Below, piece after piece: positions 52,592-62,457 of a DNA stretch of 64,000 nucleotides. The notes under the pieces were generated by a model. That model ran no database searches. It worked only from the letters and a program-made list of their open reading frames with translations, and was not told the DNA's origin. This DNA comes from Zobellia barbeyronii. GTDB lineage: Bacteria > Bacteroidota > Bacteroidia > Flavobacteriales > Flavobacteriaceae. The stretch's first letter is position 1, and every line of letters starts with the position of its first letter. Made by a program: the position numbers and the translations under genes. The DNA is taken from contig NZ_JACATN010000006.1 of NCBI RefSeq assembly GCF_018603515.1, positions 62,001 to 126,000 of the forward strand, in the 5' to 3' direction.

Positions 52592-53431
52592 CTATCTTAG
52601 TTCTGTAATTTTTGCAACATCCATATCATTATAATCAAGGTTCTCACCTGCCATACCCCAAATAAAAGTATAGTTAGAAGTTCCCGAGCCACAGTGAATT
52701 GACCATGGTGGAGAGATTACCGCTTGGTGGTTCTGCATCCAAATATGACGGGTTTCTTGAGGTTGTCCCATAAAATGACATACGGATTGATTTTCAGGCA
52801 CATCTGTATAAAAATAAACTTCCATACGACGGTCGTGAACGTGAGCTGGCATAGTATTCCAAACGCTTCCCGTTTTTAATTCTGTCATACCCATTTGAAG
52901 CTGACAAGTAGTAACGATACCACCAATAATCATTTGGTTTACAGTCCTGTGATTGGCTGTTTCCAAACTACCCAACTCTAATTTATTAGCCTCTGCCCTA
53001 CTCACTTTTTTAGTGGGATACGAAGCATGTGCCGGAGCTGAATTGAAATAGAACAGAGCAGGCTCATTTGCATTGTCACTCTTAAAGATGACTTCTTTCG
53101 CCCCTTGTCCTATGTATAAAGCATCTTTATGCTCAATTTTATAAGAAGTACCATCTACTTCTATACTTCCAGAAGCACCCACATTTATGATACCTATTTC
53201 TCTTCTTTCTAAAAAATAGCCGGATTTTAGTGGGTCTATTGCTTCAAGATGTAATGAAGTTTCAGGAACGGCAGCGCCTGTAATGTATCTGTCATAATGA
53301 GAGTAGGTCATCTTTACCTTTCCTATTTCCATTAAGTTTTCAATTAAGAACTCATCTCTTAATTGTGTAGTATCATACTCCTTTACTGCTTCGGGGCTAG
53401 AAGCATAACGTGTTTCGTAATTCAATTCCAT
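52592..53431 (-). CDS. kduI: 5-dehydro-4-deoxy-D-glucuronate isomerase
   Basis: The 279-aa product is a bicupin. Its zinc ligands are visible as PAHVHDRRMEVYFY (two His and Glu, about residue 196-203) and a later His in WSIHCGSG (about 245), where the family places them. KduI converts 5-keto-4-deoxyuronate, the linear form of unsaturated uronate released by GH88 or lyases, to 2,5-diketo-3-deoxygluconate. It starts the leftward operon and diverges from the hybrid regulator gene. Confidence 0.95.
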   Translation of the reverse strand: MELNYETRYASSPEAVKEYDTTQLRDEFLIENLMEIGKVKMTYSHYDRYITGAAVPETSLHLEAIDPLKSGYFLERREIGIINVGASGSIEVDGTSYKIEHKDALYIGQGAKEVIFKSDNANEPALFYFNSAPAHASYPTKKVSRAEANKLELGSLETANHRTVNQMIIGGIVTTCQLQMGMTELKTGSVWNTMPAHVHDRRMEVYFYTDVPENQSVCHFMGQPQETRHIWMQNHQAVISPPWSIHCGSGTSNYTFIWGMAGENLDYNDMDVAKITELR

Positions 53432-53512
53432 ATCTAAAAACAGTTTCGTTTATGTTTTCGTTTCTACTCTATTTTCTTAGGATAAAAGTACTTTTTAACA
53501 GTCCAACCGTAC

Positions 53513-53570
53513 GGGGCATATAGTCCAAAAAACGGGGGCTAATCATTCAATACTGCCTATTCATGGGGCT
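53513..53570 (-). promoter_or_regulatory. Three repeated CCCC elements upstream of kduI, candidate regulator sites
   Basis: Read toward kduI, TAGCCCC (53565-53570 side), TTAGCCCCC (53534-53540 side) and ATGCCCC (53513-53517 side) recur with offsets of 30 and 22 bases, i.e. near whole helical turns. They lie 80-140 bases upstream of the kduI start. Similar elements precede the GH88 gene. Confidence 0.45.
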
Positions 53571-53651
53571 AGAGGACATCACTATAAATTATAGCTTAGA
53601 AATTTCTGAAAAGAATCACTAACTTTTACCTTTTATAACACCATATATAGA

Positions 53652-56600
53652 ATGAAGTTTAATTTAGTTCTTTTTGTTCTCCTTGGCTTTCTTGTAAAAC
53701 TGCAAGCGCAAACGCCTTACAAGGCAGCCAACGAATTGAATTTTAAAAATTATGCTACCGAAGAGGGGCTATCCCAACGTTCGGTAGTTGCCATCGTACA
53801 AGATACCCGAGGATACTTGTGGTTTGGTACCCGTTATGGTCTTAACCGGTTTGATGGACACGAATTCAAAAATTATTATTACGATGCCACAAATGAAAAT
53901 AGCCTAAGCAATAGCTGGATAAAAGTATTATTTAAGGATGATAGTGGTACCATCTGGGTGGGAACCAAAAATGGTTTAAACACTTATAATCCACAAACCG
54001 ATAGTTTTGACCGTGTACAAATATCCAATCAAGAAAACAGGCCCTTTAATGGAGAAATATATGATATTATTTCTGACGGAAACAAAGGAATATGGGTAGC
54101 TGCTGATATTGGTTTAATGCACGTAAATTCCGATTCTCAAGAAGTTAAAAATTTCAACGAATTACATGAGCCCATCAAGCTAGAATCCAATAGAGCACTA
54201 TCACTTCTAAATTCAGAAAATAATGCCTTGTGGATAGCTACCCCAAAAACAATCCATTTATATAACAAGCAAGAAAATAAAATTCAAACATACGGTTATC
54301 CAAAAGGCCAGTCTCCCGAAAGCACAAAGAACTATCATACCGTACTTTTCCAAGATAAGTCCGGGAGCATTTGGTTAGGTCATGACGGTGGACTTGCGAA
54401 ACTTGACAAAGAAAATCTGGAATTTATAGATGTTAAGGATGATAAAAACGCAAAACTAATTGAAAGTCCAGTCCGTACTATTTATGAAGACGATGAAGAA
54501 AATATCTGGATAGGCTCCTACAACGGTCTATATCTCTTAAACAAAACAACAAATGAGCTAATTCATTATAATAACAATCCGGAAGACCCAGAAAGTGTTA
54601 GCCGAAAATCCATCTACAAAATAGCAGAAGATTCTAGAGGAGATCTTTGGATAGGTACATGGGCCGGTGGAGTTAACTACTTAAACCGAAAATCCAATGT
54701 TTTCAAAAACTACCAAATAGGTTCCAATGGTTTAAATTATCCGGTTGTAAGTTCTATTGTAGAAACTAAAGGAAAAAACTTATGGGTCGGTACTGAGGGT
54801 GGCGGACTCAATTATTTCAATACAGCTAAGAATACTTTTAAACATTTTGTTCATGATGAAGCTGACAAAAACTCCATATCCAGTAACAATATAAAAGCTA
54901 TTGTAAAAGATTATAATAATAATTTATGGATTGCCACGCACAACAAAGGGCTTTCATATGCTTTGCTAGAAAAACAAGGCCCATCATTTAAAGATTGGGT
55001 GGACAAAACACATACGTTCTCCAACTTTTCTTCCAATAGGGCCACTTCTTTAATAGAAGACACGGATAATAACCTTTGGGTAGGAACAGATAATCGCGGG
55101 TTAAACTACTATGATACCAAAACTGGAAAAAGCTTTAGAATTGCTGACCCTAATAATATATTGGGCACTTTCATTAGTGTAATTATACAAAGCCCAAAAG
55201 AAAAAGTCCTTCTTGTTGGTGGTGAAAACGGACTTGGCTCAATTTCTATTGACACCAAAGTAATAGAACCTATTAAATTTAAAGAAGGCACCAATACTCC
55301 GTACGATATTCATAAAGTAATTAGTATTTACCCTCAATCCGGCACCCAATTATGGATAGGTACAGAAGGCGACGGACTCTATTCATATAACCTTAAGTCT
55401 AAAAAAACGATTAGGTATGGAATAAACAATGGGCTCCCAGACGAAGTAGTTTACGGTATTCTTCCCGATGACCTAGGCTATATATGGCTTAGCACAAACA
55501 AAGGCTTAAGTAGGTTGAATATTTCTACGGATGAAATCAAAAACTACTCACAATCAGATGGTTTGGTAAACAACGAATTTAATTATGGGGCCTACTTAAA
55601 GACCAGAAAAGGAGAATTGGTTTTTGGGGGAGTTAATGGTTTTACCGTATTCGACCCTAAAAAAATAGAAAGGGATTCTTTTATTCCGCCTGTCTTAATT
55701 GAAAACCTAAAAATAGCCAACACCATCCAAAAAATAGTAGATCACAGTTCTTCTAAATTTAAGTTGGCATACAATGAAAACGACATAAGTATTGATTATG
55801 TAGCGCTGGACTATTCTAGACCAAAAAATAACCAGTATGCTTATATGCTAAAAGGATTTGATTCTAAATGGCAACTTGTTGGAAATCAAACAAAAGCCAC
55901 ATATACCAATCTAGATTCTGGCAGCTACACTTTTCTTGTAAAAGCTTCTAACAGTGATGGTGTCTGGAATGGAAAAATTGCCTCTTTAGAAATCCAAATA
56001 AAACCGCCTTATTGGCTTGCTTGGTGGGCATATCTAATCTATGCAATTTTATTAGTGGGTGCTTTTTTATTGATTAGAAGGTATACTCTTATTCGCATTA
56101 AAGAACGCCATGATTTAAGAAAAGAACGCCAAGAAAAAACACAGATTCAGGAGTTAAATCAATTAAAACTACAGCTTTTTACGAATATATCTCATGATTT
56201 CAGAACTCCGTTAACCCTTATTACCGCTCCGTTGCAGCGCCTTATTCAAGAAAAGAAAGGTGATGAGCAGATGCAAAGACAATTAACTGGTATGCAGCGG
56301 AATGCACGCATATTGCTGCAACTTATAAATCAATTATTAGATTTCAGAAAGGCCGAAAATGGAAAATTGAAATTGACCTTTTCTAAGAATGATGTAATTC
56401 CTTTTATTGAAGAAACTAAGGCCTCATTTAACGACTTGGCCAAAGACAAGGCTATTCAATTTGAATTAGCGGCTCCAGAGCCTCCATTGGAAGTTTGGTT
56501 TGACCGTATTGAAATGAAAAAGGTGGTTTTGAATATTCTAAGTAATGCGTTCAAATTCACCCCTCCTAACGGGAAAATAAGTATCGAAATTACAACGGAG

Positions 56601-57752
56601 CATAATGAGGTAAACATCAAAATAAAAGACTCCGGAAGAGGTATCCACAAAAAAGATATCGAATTTGTTTTTGACCGCTATTTTCAATTAGGACAGAAGA
56701 ACGATTTACGTTCTGGAACTGGTGTTGGTCTTGCGTTGGCCAAAGACATTGTTGTACTTCACCAAGGTCAAATAAAAGTAGAAAGTGAGCTGGGCCATGG
56801 TTCTTGTTTCATCATTAGCCTACCATTAGGAAAAGAACATATACAACCAGAAGACCTCAGTTATGAGGAGCATACCAATGAAACAGACCCATTAGACTAC
56901 TATGACCCATCCATCTTAAAATCTAATTGGGTAAAAGATGAAATAGATAACGAAGCCGAAGTCCATTTTGATGACCACAAACAGACTATATTAATTGTTG
57001 AGGATAATGTTGAAGTGAGAGCTTTTGTAAAAGGTATTTTCAATGATGAATTCAATGTTCTCGAAGCGAATAATGGAGTTTCAGGCATCCATCTAGCAAA
57101 GAACAAAAGCATAGATTTAATTGTTAGTGATGTAATGATGCCGGAAATGGATGGTATTGAAATGTGTGAAACATTAAAGTCTGATGTACTTACCAGCCAT
57201 ATTCCCGTAATTCTTCTCACAGCAAGAACCTCTTCCAAAATTCAAAAAATAGGTTTTGAGACAGGAGCCGATGCATACGTTACCAAACCTTTTGAAGCCG
57301 ATCTATTGAAGTTACAGGTACAAAACCTTATAGCTACCCGAAAAAAACTTGCCAAGAAATTTAGAACGGATTTAGCATTAGAACCAAGCGAACTAGAGCT
57401 AGTATCTACGGACGAAGTCTTCCTAAAAAACGCTATGGACATTGTAGAAAAGAATATCTCTAGTGCCGAGCTCAACGCAAGCTTCCTTAGTGAGAACATC
57501 AATATGAGTCAATCGGTTTTATACCGGAAACTTAAAGCACTTACAGGGAATACCATTTCTGAATTCATTAGAGGCGTACGCTTAAAAAGGGCTGGCCAGC
57601 TACTACGAGAAACCGAATTGAATATTAATGATGTAGCCTATGAAGTAGGTTTTAACGATATCAAATATTTCAGGTCTTGTTTCAAAAAAGCATACAAAAA
57701 AACACCTTCAGCTTATAAAAAACAGTCGACTTTGGGTTCTGAGAGCATATGA
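53652..57752 (+). CDS. Hybrid two-component system regulator (HTCS)
   Basis: This 1,366-aa protein has a signal peptide (residues 1-20), a 14-bladed reg_prop double propeller (about 30-710; repeated WIGT, LWVGT motifs), a Y_Y_Y domain (about 715-790) and one membrane helix (about 795-815). Then follow HisKA with His848, HATPase (NILSNAFKF; GTGVGLA), a receiver with Asp1160 in SDVMMPEMDG, and a C-terminal AraC-type HTH (about 1260-1355). It senses an oligosaccharide in the periplasm and activates neighbouring genes directly. Divergence from kduI-kduD and proximity to GH88 define its likely regulon, triggered by a uronate-containing oligosaccharide. Confidence 0.97.
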   Translation: MKFNLVLFVLLGFLVKLQAQTPYKAANELNFKNYATEEGLSQRSVVAIVQDTRGYLWFGTRYGLNRFDGHEFKNYYYDATNENSLSNSWIKVLFKDDSGTIWVGTKNGLNTYNPQTDSFDRVQISNQENRPFNGEIYDIISDGNKGIWVAADIGLMHVNSDSQEVKNFNELHEPIKLESNRALSLLNSENNALWIATPKTIHLYNKQENKIQTYGYPKGQSPESTKNYHTVLFQDKSGSIWLGHDGGLAKLDKENLEFIDVKDDKNAKLIESPVRTIYEDDEENIWIGSYNGLYLLNKTTNELIHYNNNPEDPESVSRKSIYKIAEDSRGDLWIGTWAGGVNYLNRKSNVFKNYQIGSNGLNYPVVSSIVETKGKNLWVGTEGGGLNYFNTAKNTFKHFVHDEADKNSISSNNIKAIVKDYNNNLWIATHNKGLSYALLEKQGPSFKDWVDKTHTFSNFSSNRATSLIEDTDNNLWVGTDNRGLNYYDTKTGKSFRIADPNNILGTFISVIIQSPKEKVLLVGGENGLGSISIDTKVIEPIKFKEGTNTPYDIHKVISIYPQSGTQLWIGTEGDGLYSYNLKSKKTIRYGINNGLPDEVVYGILPDDLGYIWLSTNKGLSRLNISTDEIKNYSQSDGLVNNEFNYGAYLKTRKGELVFGGVNGFTVFDPKKIERDSFIPPVLIENLKIANTIQKIVDHSSSKFKLAYNENDISIDYVALDYSRPKNNQYAYMLKGFDSKWQLVGNQTKATYTNLDSGSYTFLVKASNSDGVWNGKIASLEIQIKPPYWLAWWAYLIYAILLVGAFLLIRRYTLIRIKERHDLRKERQEKTQIQELNQLKLQLFTNISHDFRTPLTLITAPLQRLIQEKKGDEQMQRQLTGMQRNARILLQLINQLLDFRKAENGKLKLTFSKNDVIPFIEETKASFNDLAKDKAIQFELAAPEPPLEVWFDRIEMKKVVLNILSNAFKFTPPNGKISIEITTEHNEVNIKIKDSGRGIHKKDIEFVFDRYFQLGQKNDLRSGTGVGLALAKDIVVLHQGQIKVESELGHGSCFIISLPLGKEHIQPEDLSYEEHTNETDPLDYYDPSILKSNWVKDEIDNEAEVHFDDHKQTILIVEDNVEVRAFVKGIFNDEFNVLEANNGVSGIHLAKNKSIDLIVSDVMMPEMDGIEMCETLKSDVLTSHIPVILLTARTSSKIQKIGFETGADAYVTKPFEADLLKLQVQNLIATRKKLAKKFRTDLALEPSELELVSTDEVFLKNAMDIVEKNISSAELNASFLSENINMSQSVLYRKLKALTGNTISEFIRGVRLKRAGQLLRETELNINDVAYEVGFNDIKYFRSCFKKAYKKTPSAYKKQSTLGSESI

Positions 57753-57764
57753 AAATCTTAAAAT

Positions 57765-57791
57765 CCCCCATTATTAACCCATTTATACCCC
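57765..57791 (+). promoter_or_regulatory. Phased C-tracts upstream of the GH88 gene
   Basis: Three C-runs end at 57769, 57780 and 57791, spaced exactly 11 bases, about 100 bases before the GH88 start. The outer two have the same WANCCCC form as the elements upstream of kduI. They may be binding sites for the HTCS. Confidence 0.45.
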
Positions 57792-57888
57792 TTTCAAAAG
57801 CAATATCGGCGGTAGTTTAGCTTTAATCAAATCTAGCTTTTAAAAACCCTTAGAGAAGGTCATAAAGGAAAGCTTATAACATGAACAA

Positions 57889-59103
57889 ATGAATATAAAA
57901 AACTACCTATCCATTGCTGTCGTGATTGTTCTTATGAATAGTTGTGCCACCAAAACCAACACTGTTACCAAAACAGAAGTTAGTACTATTAACGTAGATG
58001 CAGTTTTGATACATGCTGAGAAACAATTAGCCCTACAAACGGCAATTGCAGAGAGCCAAAATAAAATACCCAGAACGGTTACCGCAGATGGGGAAATGCA
58101 TTGGGCACACCAAAATTTTGATTGGACAGAAGGTTTCTTTCCTGGCAGTCAGTGGTTTCTTTACAAAGCCACCAATAACGAAATTTGGAAAACAAGAGCA
58201 GAGAAATCCCAAGCTTTATTCGAAGAACATAAATTTAGAAAGACCAACCATGATTTAGGCTTTGTCTTTAATAACTCCTTTGGACACGGTTACGAGCTAA
58301 CGGGTAATGAAGATTTTAAAGCTGTAATGATTGAAGCGGCAAAATCTCTTTCCACAAGATTCAATCCTACAGTAGGTTGTATCCAAAGTTGGGATGTTGA
58401 CCGCGGATGGCAGGCAGAAAGAGGCTGGAAGTACCCTGTAATCATTGATAATATGATGAATCTTGAGCTACTCTTTAAAGTTTCAGAATTTACGGGAGAC
58501 CCTAAATACAAAGAGATAGCTATTGCACACGCAAACACTACTCTAAAGAATCATTTTAGAGCAGATAACAGCTCCTACCACGTAGTAGATTACGACCCTG
58601 AAACAGGTGCCGTACGTTTCAAGCATACCGCTCAAGGCACGGCCCATGAAAGCGCTTGGACCAGAGGTCAGGCCTGGGGCCTATATGGCTACGCCCTTTG
58701 TTACCGCTATACCAAAGACCCTGCTTATTTAGATATGGCAAAGAAAATAGCTGGGTATATCATCAATCAAAAGAATCAAAAAAATGGTATTCCTTATTGG
58801 GATTATAATGCTAAAAATATTCCCAACGAACCTTACGATGTATCTGCAGCATGTGTTACTGCTTCGGCCTTATTGGAGTTAAACACCTACACCAATGATG
58901 CTTATAAGGTTGATGTTGAGCGGATTTTGACTTCCCTTGCTACAGATGAATTTACTGCTGAAATAGGAACTAATCATAATTTCATCCTGAAACATAGCGT
59001 AGGAAGTATTCCGCATAACGCAGAAATAGATGTTCCACTCAATTACGCAGATTACTACTACTTAGAAGCTTTACTTAGATATAAAGAACAATATGAAAAA
59101 TAG
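57889..59103 (+). CDS. Unsaturated glucuronyl hydrolase (GH88), lipoprotein
   Basis: The lipoprotein signal ends in LMNSC. The 404-aa (alpha/alpha)6 enzyme has the two GH88 Asp residues, Asp122 in NHDLGF and Asp187 in IIDNMMN, plus the AWTRGQAWGLYG segment near residue 250. GH88 hydrates the double bond of a 4,5-unsaturated uronic acid at the non-reducing end of oligosaccharides made by lyases, releasing 5-keto-4-deoxyuronate. This feeds the divergent kduI-kduD genes. The DUF4955 gene overlaps its last 11 bases. Confidence 0.95.
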   Translation: MNIKNYLSIAVVIVLMNSCATKTNTVTKTEVSTINVDAVLIHAEKQLALQTAIAESQNKIPRTVTADGEMHWAHQNFDWTEGFFPGSQWFLYKATNNEIWKTRAEKSQALFEEHKFRKTNHDLGFVFNNSFGHGYELTGNEDFKAVMIEAAKSLSTRFNPTVGCIQSWDVDRGWQAERGWKYPVIIDNMMNLELLFKVSEFTGDPKYKEIAIAHANTTLKNHFRADNSSYHVVDYDPETGAVRFKHTAQGTAHESAWTRGQAWGLYGYALCYRYTKDPAYLDMAKKIAGYIINQKNQKNGIPYWDYNAKNIPNEPYDVSAACVTASALLELNTYTNDAYKVDVERILTSLATDEFTAEIGTNHNFILKHSVGSIPHNAEIDVPLNYADYYYLEALLRYKEQYEK

Positions 59104-60679
59104 AGGTAGTTTCTCCATAACCTTGTTTCTTTTTTTTACTTGTACACTGGCAATAAACTGTGCTGCACAAGAAAGCAATGTATGGTTGAATTATAAAAAT
59201 GCCACCCAGAACAACACTGAACCCATACTGCCCAACTTTTCCTATGCGGGCTATGGGTTTAGTGAAAAGGAGATTCCTGAGACAGCTCACAAAGTTTTTA
59301 ATGTACAAGATTTTGGAGCGATACCCGATGATGGGATATCCGACAAAAAAGCCATTATTAAAGCGATTGAGGCCGGAGAGGCAAACGGTAGTGGAATTGT
59401 CTATTTCCCTACAGGAAAGTACCTTATCAACTCAAAAACCGATGATTTAAACACTATACAGATAACGTCTTCCAATATAGTTCTGAGAGGTCCAAAAAAC
59501 ACTTCTGATAAAGCTATTCTGTTTTTTGAGCAAGATATGCCTCCCATAGTGCCCAAAAACTTATGGACATCACCGTACGCCATACAAACTAGAGCAACGG
59601 AAGAAAGTACATTCATAACAGATATAACCGGTTCCGCCAGAAGAGAAACCCACATCATACAGGTTGCGGATGCTTCTAAAATAAAAGAAGGTGATTGGGT
59701 CATTGTTCAGGTAAAAGATAACGACCCCAAGTTTGTAGAACAGGATATTCATCCCCTACCCTTAAACCCCAAATGGACTTCAATTATTGAAGATGGTGTA
59801 CAAGTTAACGAACGACACAAAGTAGCATCCGTATCTGGTAACTCAATTACTTTTGTAGACCCCATTCATTATAACATTTCGGAACAACAGGATTGGAAAC
59901 TTTACACTTTTCCTCATCTATCAGAAGTTGGTTTTGAGAACCTAACTTTTGAAGGCAACTGGAAGAAAGAATTTATACACCACCGCTCTGCGCAAGATGA
60001 TGGTGGGTGGAGCATACTAAACCTAACCGGGTTAGTTGATTCTTGGGTCAGAAACTGCACGTTCACCAATATTAATAGAGCCATTTATTTTTCCCATTGT
60101 GCAGCTACAACTGCTCTAAACCTCGTCATTGATGGTAAGATTGGACATAGTGCCGTTAGTGTAGGCGGCGGTTCTACAGGTGTACTTCTTGCCTATATTA
60201 ATGATAAAGCTGGTATGCAACATGCATCTGGTGTGGGTGGCGGAAGCACTACAGGTACAGTGGTTTGGCGTTCAAAACACCCTGCACATAGTAGTTTTGA
60301 ATCGCACGCATCACAGCCAAGGTCTACTCTTTTTGATAATATTGAAGGTGGATTTTTTAGCGGAAGAGCCGGTGGAGCGGTTAAAAATCTACCCAACCAC
60401 GGCAGATATCTTGTTCTTTGGAATTATAATGAAACTGATGAGGCCGAAACTAATTTTCCGTTCGTAGCCAAGCATATGGAATATTGGCGGGTTGTACCTC
60501 CCATAGTTGTTGGGTTTCATGGTGCTGGTACCACTTTCAAACCAGATGAATTGCAATTGGTAGAAAGTTTAAATACTCCCGTTCAACCGGAATCATTATT
60601 TGAAGCTCAGTTAGAATTACGATTGGGGAAATTACCCAAGTGGATACAAGACCTAAAAAGCGGTCTGCCCAAAGAATAA
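59093..60679 (+). CDS. Exported right-handed beta-helix protein with DUF4955, putative polysaccharide lyase
   Basis: A signal peptide (MKNRGSFSITLFLFFTCTLAINCAAQ) is followed by a pectate-lyase-3-like region (VQDFGAIPDDGISDKKAIIKAI, residues 65-90) and right-handed beta-helix turns up to about residue 430. DUF4955-like sequence (VPPIVVGFHGAGTTF) forms the C-terminus. Basic and aromatic residues around 280-310 (HHRSAQDDGGW) could line a catalytic groove. In this locus it is the best candidate for the endolytic lyase supplying GH88 with unsaturated oligosaccharides, but it has not been shown to be active as far as I know. The frame overlaps the GH88 gene. Confidence 0.82.
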   Translation: MKNRGSFSITLFLFFTCTLAINCAAQESNVWLNYKNATQNNTEPILPNFSYAGYGFSEKEIPETAHKVFNVQDFGAIPDDGISDKKAIIKAIEAGEANGSGIVYFPTGKYLINSKTDDLNTIQITSSNIVLRGPKNTSDKAILFFEQDMPPIVPKNLWTSPYAIQTRATEESTFITDITGSARRETHIIQVADASKIKEGDWVIVQVKDNDPKFVEQDIHPLPLNPKWTSIIEDGVQVNERHKVASVSGNSITFVDPIHYNISEQQDWKLYTFPHLSEVGFENLTFEGNWKKEFIHHRSAQDDGGWSILNLTGLVDSWVRNCTFTNINRAIYFSHCAATTALNLVIDGKIGHSAVSVGGGSTGVLLAYINDKAGMQHASGVGGGSTTGTVVWRSKHPAHSSFESHASQPRSTLFDNIEGGFFSGRAGGAVKNLPNHGRYLVLWNYNETDEAETNFPFVAKHMEYWRVVPPIVVGFHGAGTTFKPDELQLVESLNTPVQPESLFEAQLELRLGKLPKWIQDLKSGLPKE

Positions 60680-60691
60680 AGAATACCCTTC

Positions 60692-62254
60692 ATGAAACAA
60701 ATACTGCTATTAGCCCTTGTCTTATTGACATTAGGGTGTAAAGATGAAAAAAAGCCCGAGGTTGTTTTAGCGGAAACTAAAGCCCCCAATGTTCTAATTA
60801 TTTATCCGGACCAACTAAGGCGTTACAGTGCAGGGTTTTGGTCCAAAGAAAAATATAGAGCTCATGTAATAGGGAAGCCTGATCCAGTAGTTACGCCTAA
60901 TATTGATAAATTGGCAGAAAATGGTGTGGTCTTCAGTCAAGCGGTAAGTAACTTTCCCCTTTGCAGTCCTGCACGAGGTATGATTTTATCAGGAAGGTAT
61001 CCAGAACAGAATGGTATCTGGAACAACTGTAGAAAGGATAGAGATGAAAGTTTACGTGATGATATCCCAACAATAACTGACCTATTTTTTGATGCGGGTT
61101 ACAATACCTCTTATTTTGGAAAATGTCATTGGCTGAAGAACGAGCCCTTGTTTGATGAAAAAGGAACGTACATAGGTTCTACCGAAGAACCTGGCGGAAA
61201 CTACATCAATAGATATGACACATACGTGCCACCAGGGAAAAATAGACATAGCATCGAATATTTTTATCAATCTATTAGGGATACGCACTATGATCCATTG
61301 GTCTACAGTAATGACCCAAATGCTATTGACGGCAAGAAGGATGGTGAATTGCATGAACCCAAGGCTTTCACACCAAAAATTGAAGCCGAAAAAATCAAAA
61401 ACTATCTTCAGAATAAAGATAACCTACGTGATTCCAAAAAGCCTTTCTTTTTAATGTGGTCACTCAATCCTCCCCACAATCCTTGGGATGATGAAAATAC
61501 GGATATAGAGACTCTAGCCGAATACTACAACAAAGAGAAATATCCACAAGACAGCCTATTGGCCGTGCGCGATAATGCAGACCTAAAAGTTGCCAGTTAC
61601 GTGCGTCATTATTTTGCCAATCTTACCAGTGTAGATAATTATATTGGTCAAGTATTGGAGAACTTAGAAGAAATAGGAGAACTAGACAATACCATTATAC
61701 TTTTTAGCTCTGATCATGGCGAGATGCTGGGCAGTCATGGTAAAGAAGGTAAAAATGTATTTGAAACCGAGTCATTGGCAATCCCCTTTATTGTGCACTG
61801 GCCAAAAGGCTTACAAGGCGGTACCATAAACGATGTCCTGTTTAGTGGACCAGATGTATTACCTACAGTAATGGGCTTAGTAGGATTGAAGAAAAACATA
61901 CCTGAAGCTACCGAAGGAATTGACTTTTCTTCACTTTTGTCAGATTCCAATGCAGCTACTGTAGAAAAGCCAGAAGGTGTTTTATTGATGTTAGCCAATT
62001 CTCGCGGTGTTTTAACCAATAGATATACGCTTTGCGTTGACCAAAAAAAACAAGGCAACGATAAAACTAAAGGTTTACAAGAGGTCTATATCTACGATAA
62101 CCAAGAAGACCCGTATCAGCTTAAAAAACTTAGTTTAGAAGAACGACCAGAAGTGGCCGTAAACCTTTTAAGCATACTCGGAAAGGAGCTTAAAAGGACT
62201 AATGACCCTTGGTACCAACAAAAAAAGTTCAAAGATGTTATCCGGTACGAATAG
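60692..62254 (+). CDS. Sulfatase, S1 family, lipoprotein
   Basis: Signal ends LLTLGCKDE (lipoprotein). The 520-aa enzyme has the formylglycine site Cys91 in LCSPARG and a later FSSDHGEMLGSHG metal-binding element (about residue 345). The first Asp ligand region reads YPDQLRR (about 39) in place of the usual DD pair, as seen in some S1 subfamilies. It removes sulfate from oligosaccharides in the periplasm or at the surface. It starts 12 bases after the DUF4955 gene and is the last gene of the rightward operon. The subfamily cannot be set by eye. Confidence 0.92.
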   Translation: MKQILLLALVLLTLGCKDEKKPEVVLAETKAPNVLIIYPDQLRRYSAGFWSKEKYRAHVIGKPDPVVTPNIDKLAENGVVFSQAVSNFPLCSPARGMILSGRYPEQNGIWNNCRKDRDESLRDDIPTITDLFFDAGYNTSYFGKCHWLKNEPLFDEKGTYIGSTEEPGGNYINRYDTYVPPGKNRHSIEYFYQSIRDTHYDPLVYSNDPNAIDGKKDGELHEPKAFTPKIEAEKIKNYLQNKDNLRDSKKPFFLMWSLNPPHNPWDDENTDIETLAEYYNKEKYPQDSLLAVRDNADLKVASYVRHYFANLTSVDNYIGQVLENLEEIGELDNTIILFSSDHGEMLGSHGKEGKNVFETESLAIPFIVHWPKGLQGGTINDVLFSGPDVLPTVMGLVGLKKNIPEATEGIDFSSLLSDSNAATVEKPEGVLLMLANSRGVLTNRYTLCVDQKKQGNDKTKGLQEVYIYDNQEDPYQLKKLSLEERPEVAVNLLSILGKELKRTNDPWYQQKKFKDVIRYE

Positions 62255-62381
62255 TATACCGTTTCATCTTTGAACTTTATTATACTTAAAACTCAATTTA
62301 TTCTCCAACAAACCTTTAACGAATAAGCTAAAGTTTAGGTCTATCCTAGAAATAGCTCCCTACTCGTTGGGCTCTATACAA

Positions 62382-62414
62382 GAACGTGATAGTATAAGTA
62401 TTCCTATCACGTTC
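62382..62414. terminator. Hairpin between convergent sulfatase and DUF5060 genes
   Basis: An 11-bp perfect stem (arms 62382-62392 and 62404-62414). Probably terminates transcription from the sulfatase operon on the plus strand. Confidence 0.7.
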
Positions 62415-62425
62415 GTTGTAAAGAG

Positions 62426-62445
62426 GAATGCAGTCCTCTGCATTC
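62426..62445. terminator. Second hairpin, probably for the DUF5060 gene
   Basis: An 8-bp stem GAATGCAG/CTGCATTC around a four-base loop, 12 bases beyond the DUF5060 stop. It lies next to the first hairpin, and together they separate the two convergent genes. Confidence 0.6.
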
Positions 62446-62457
62446 TTCGTTTAATGG

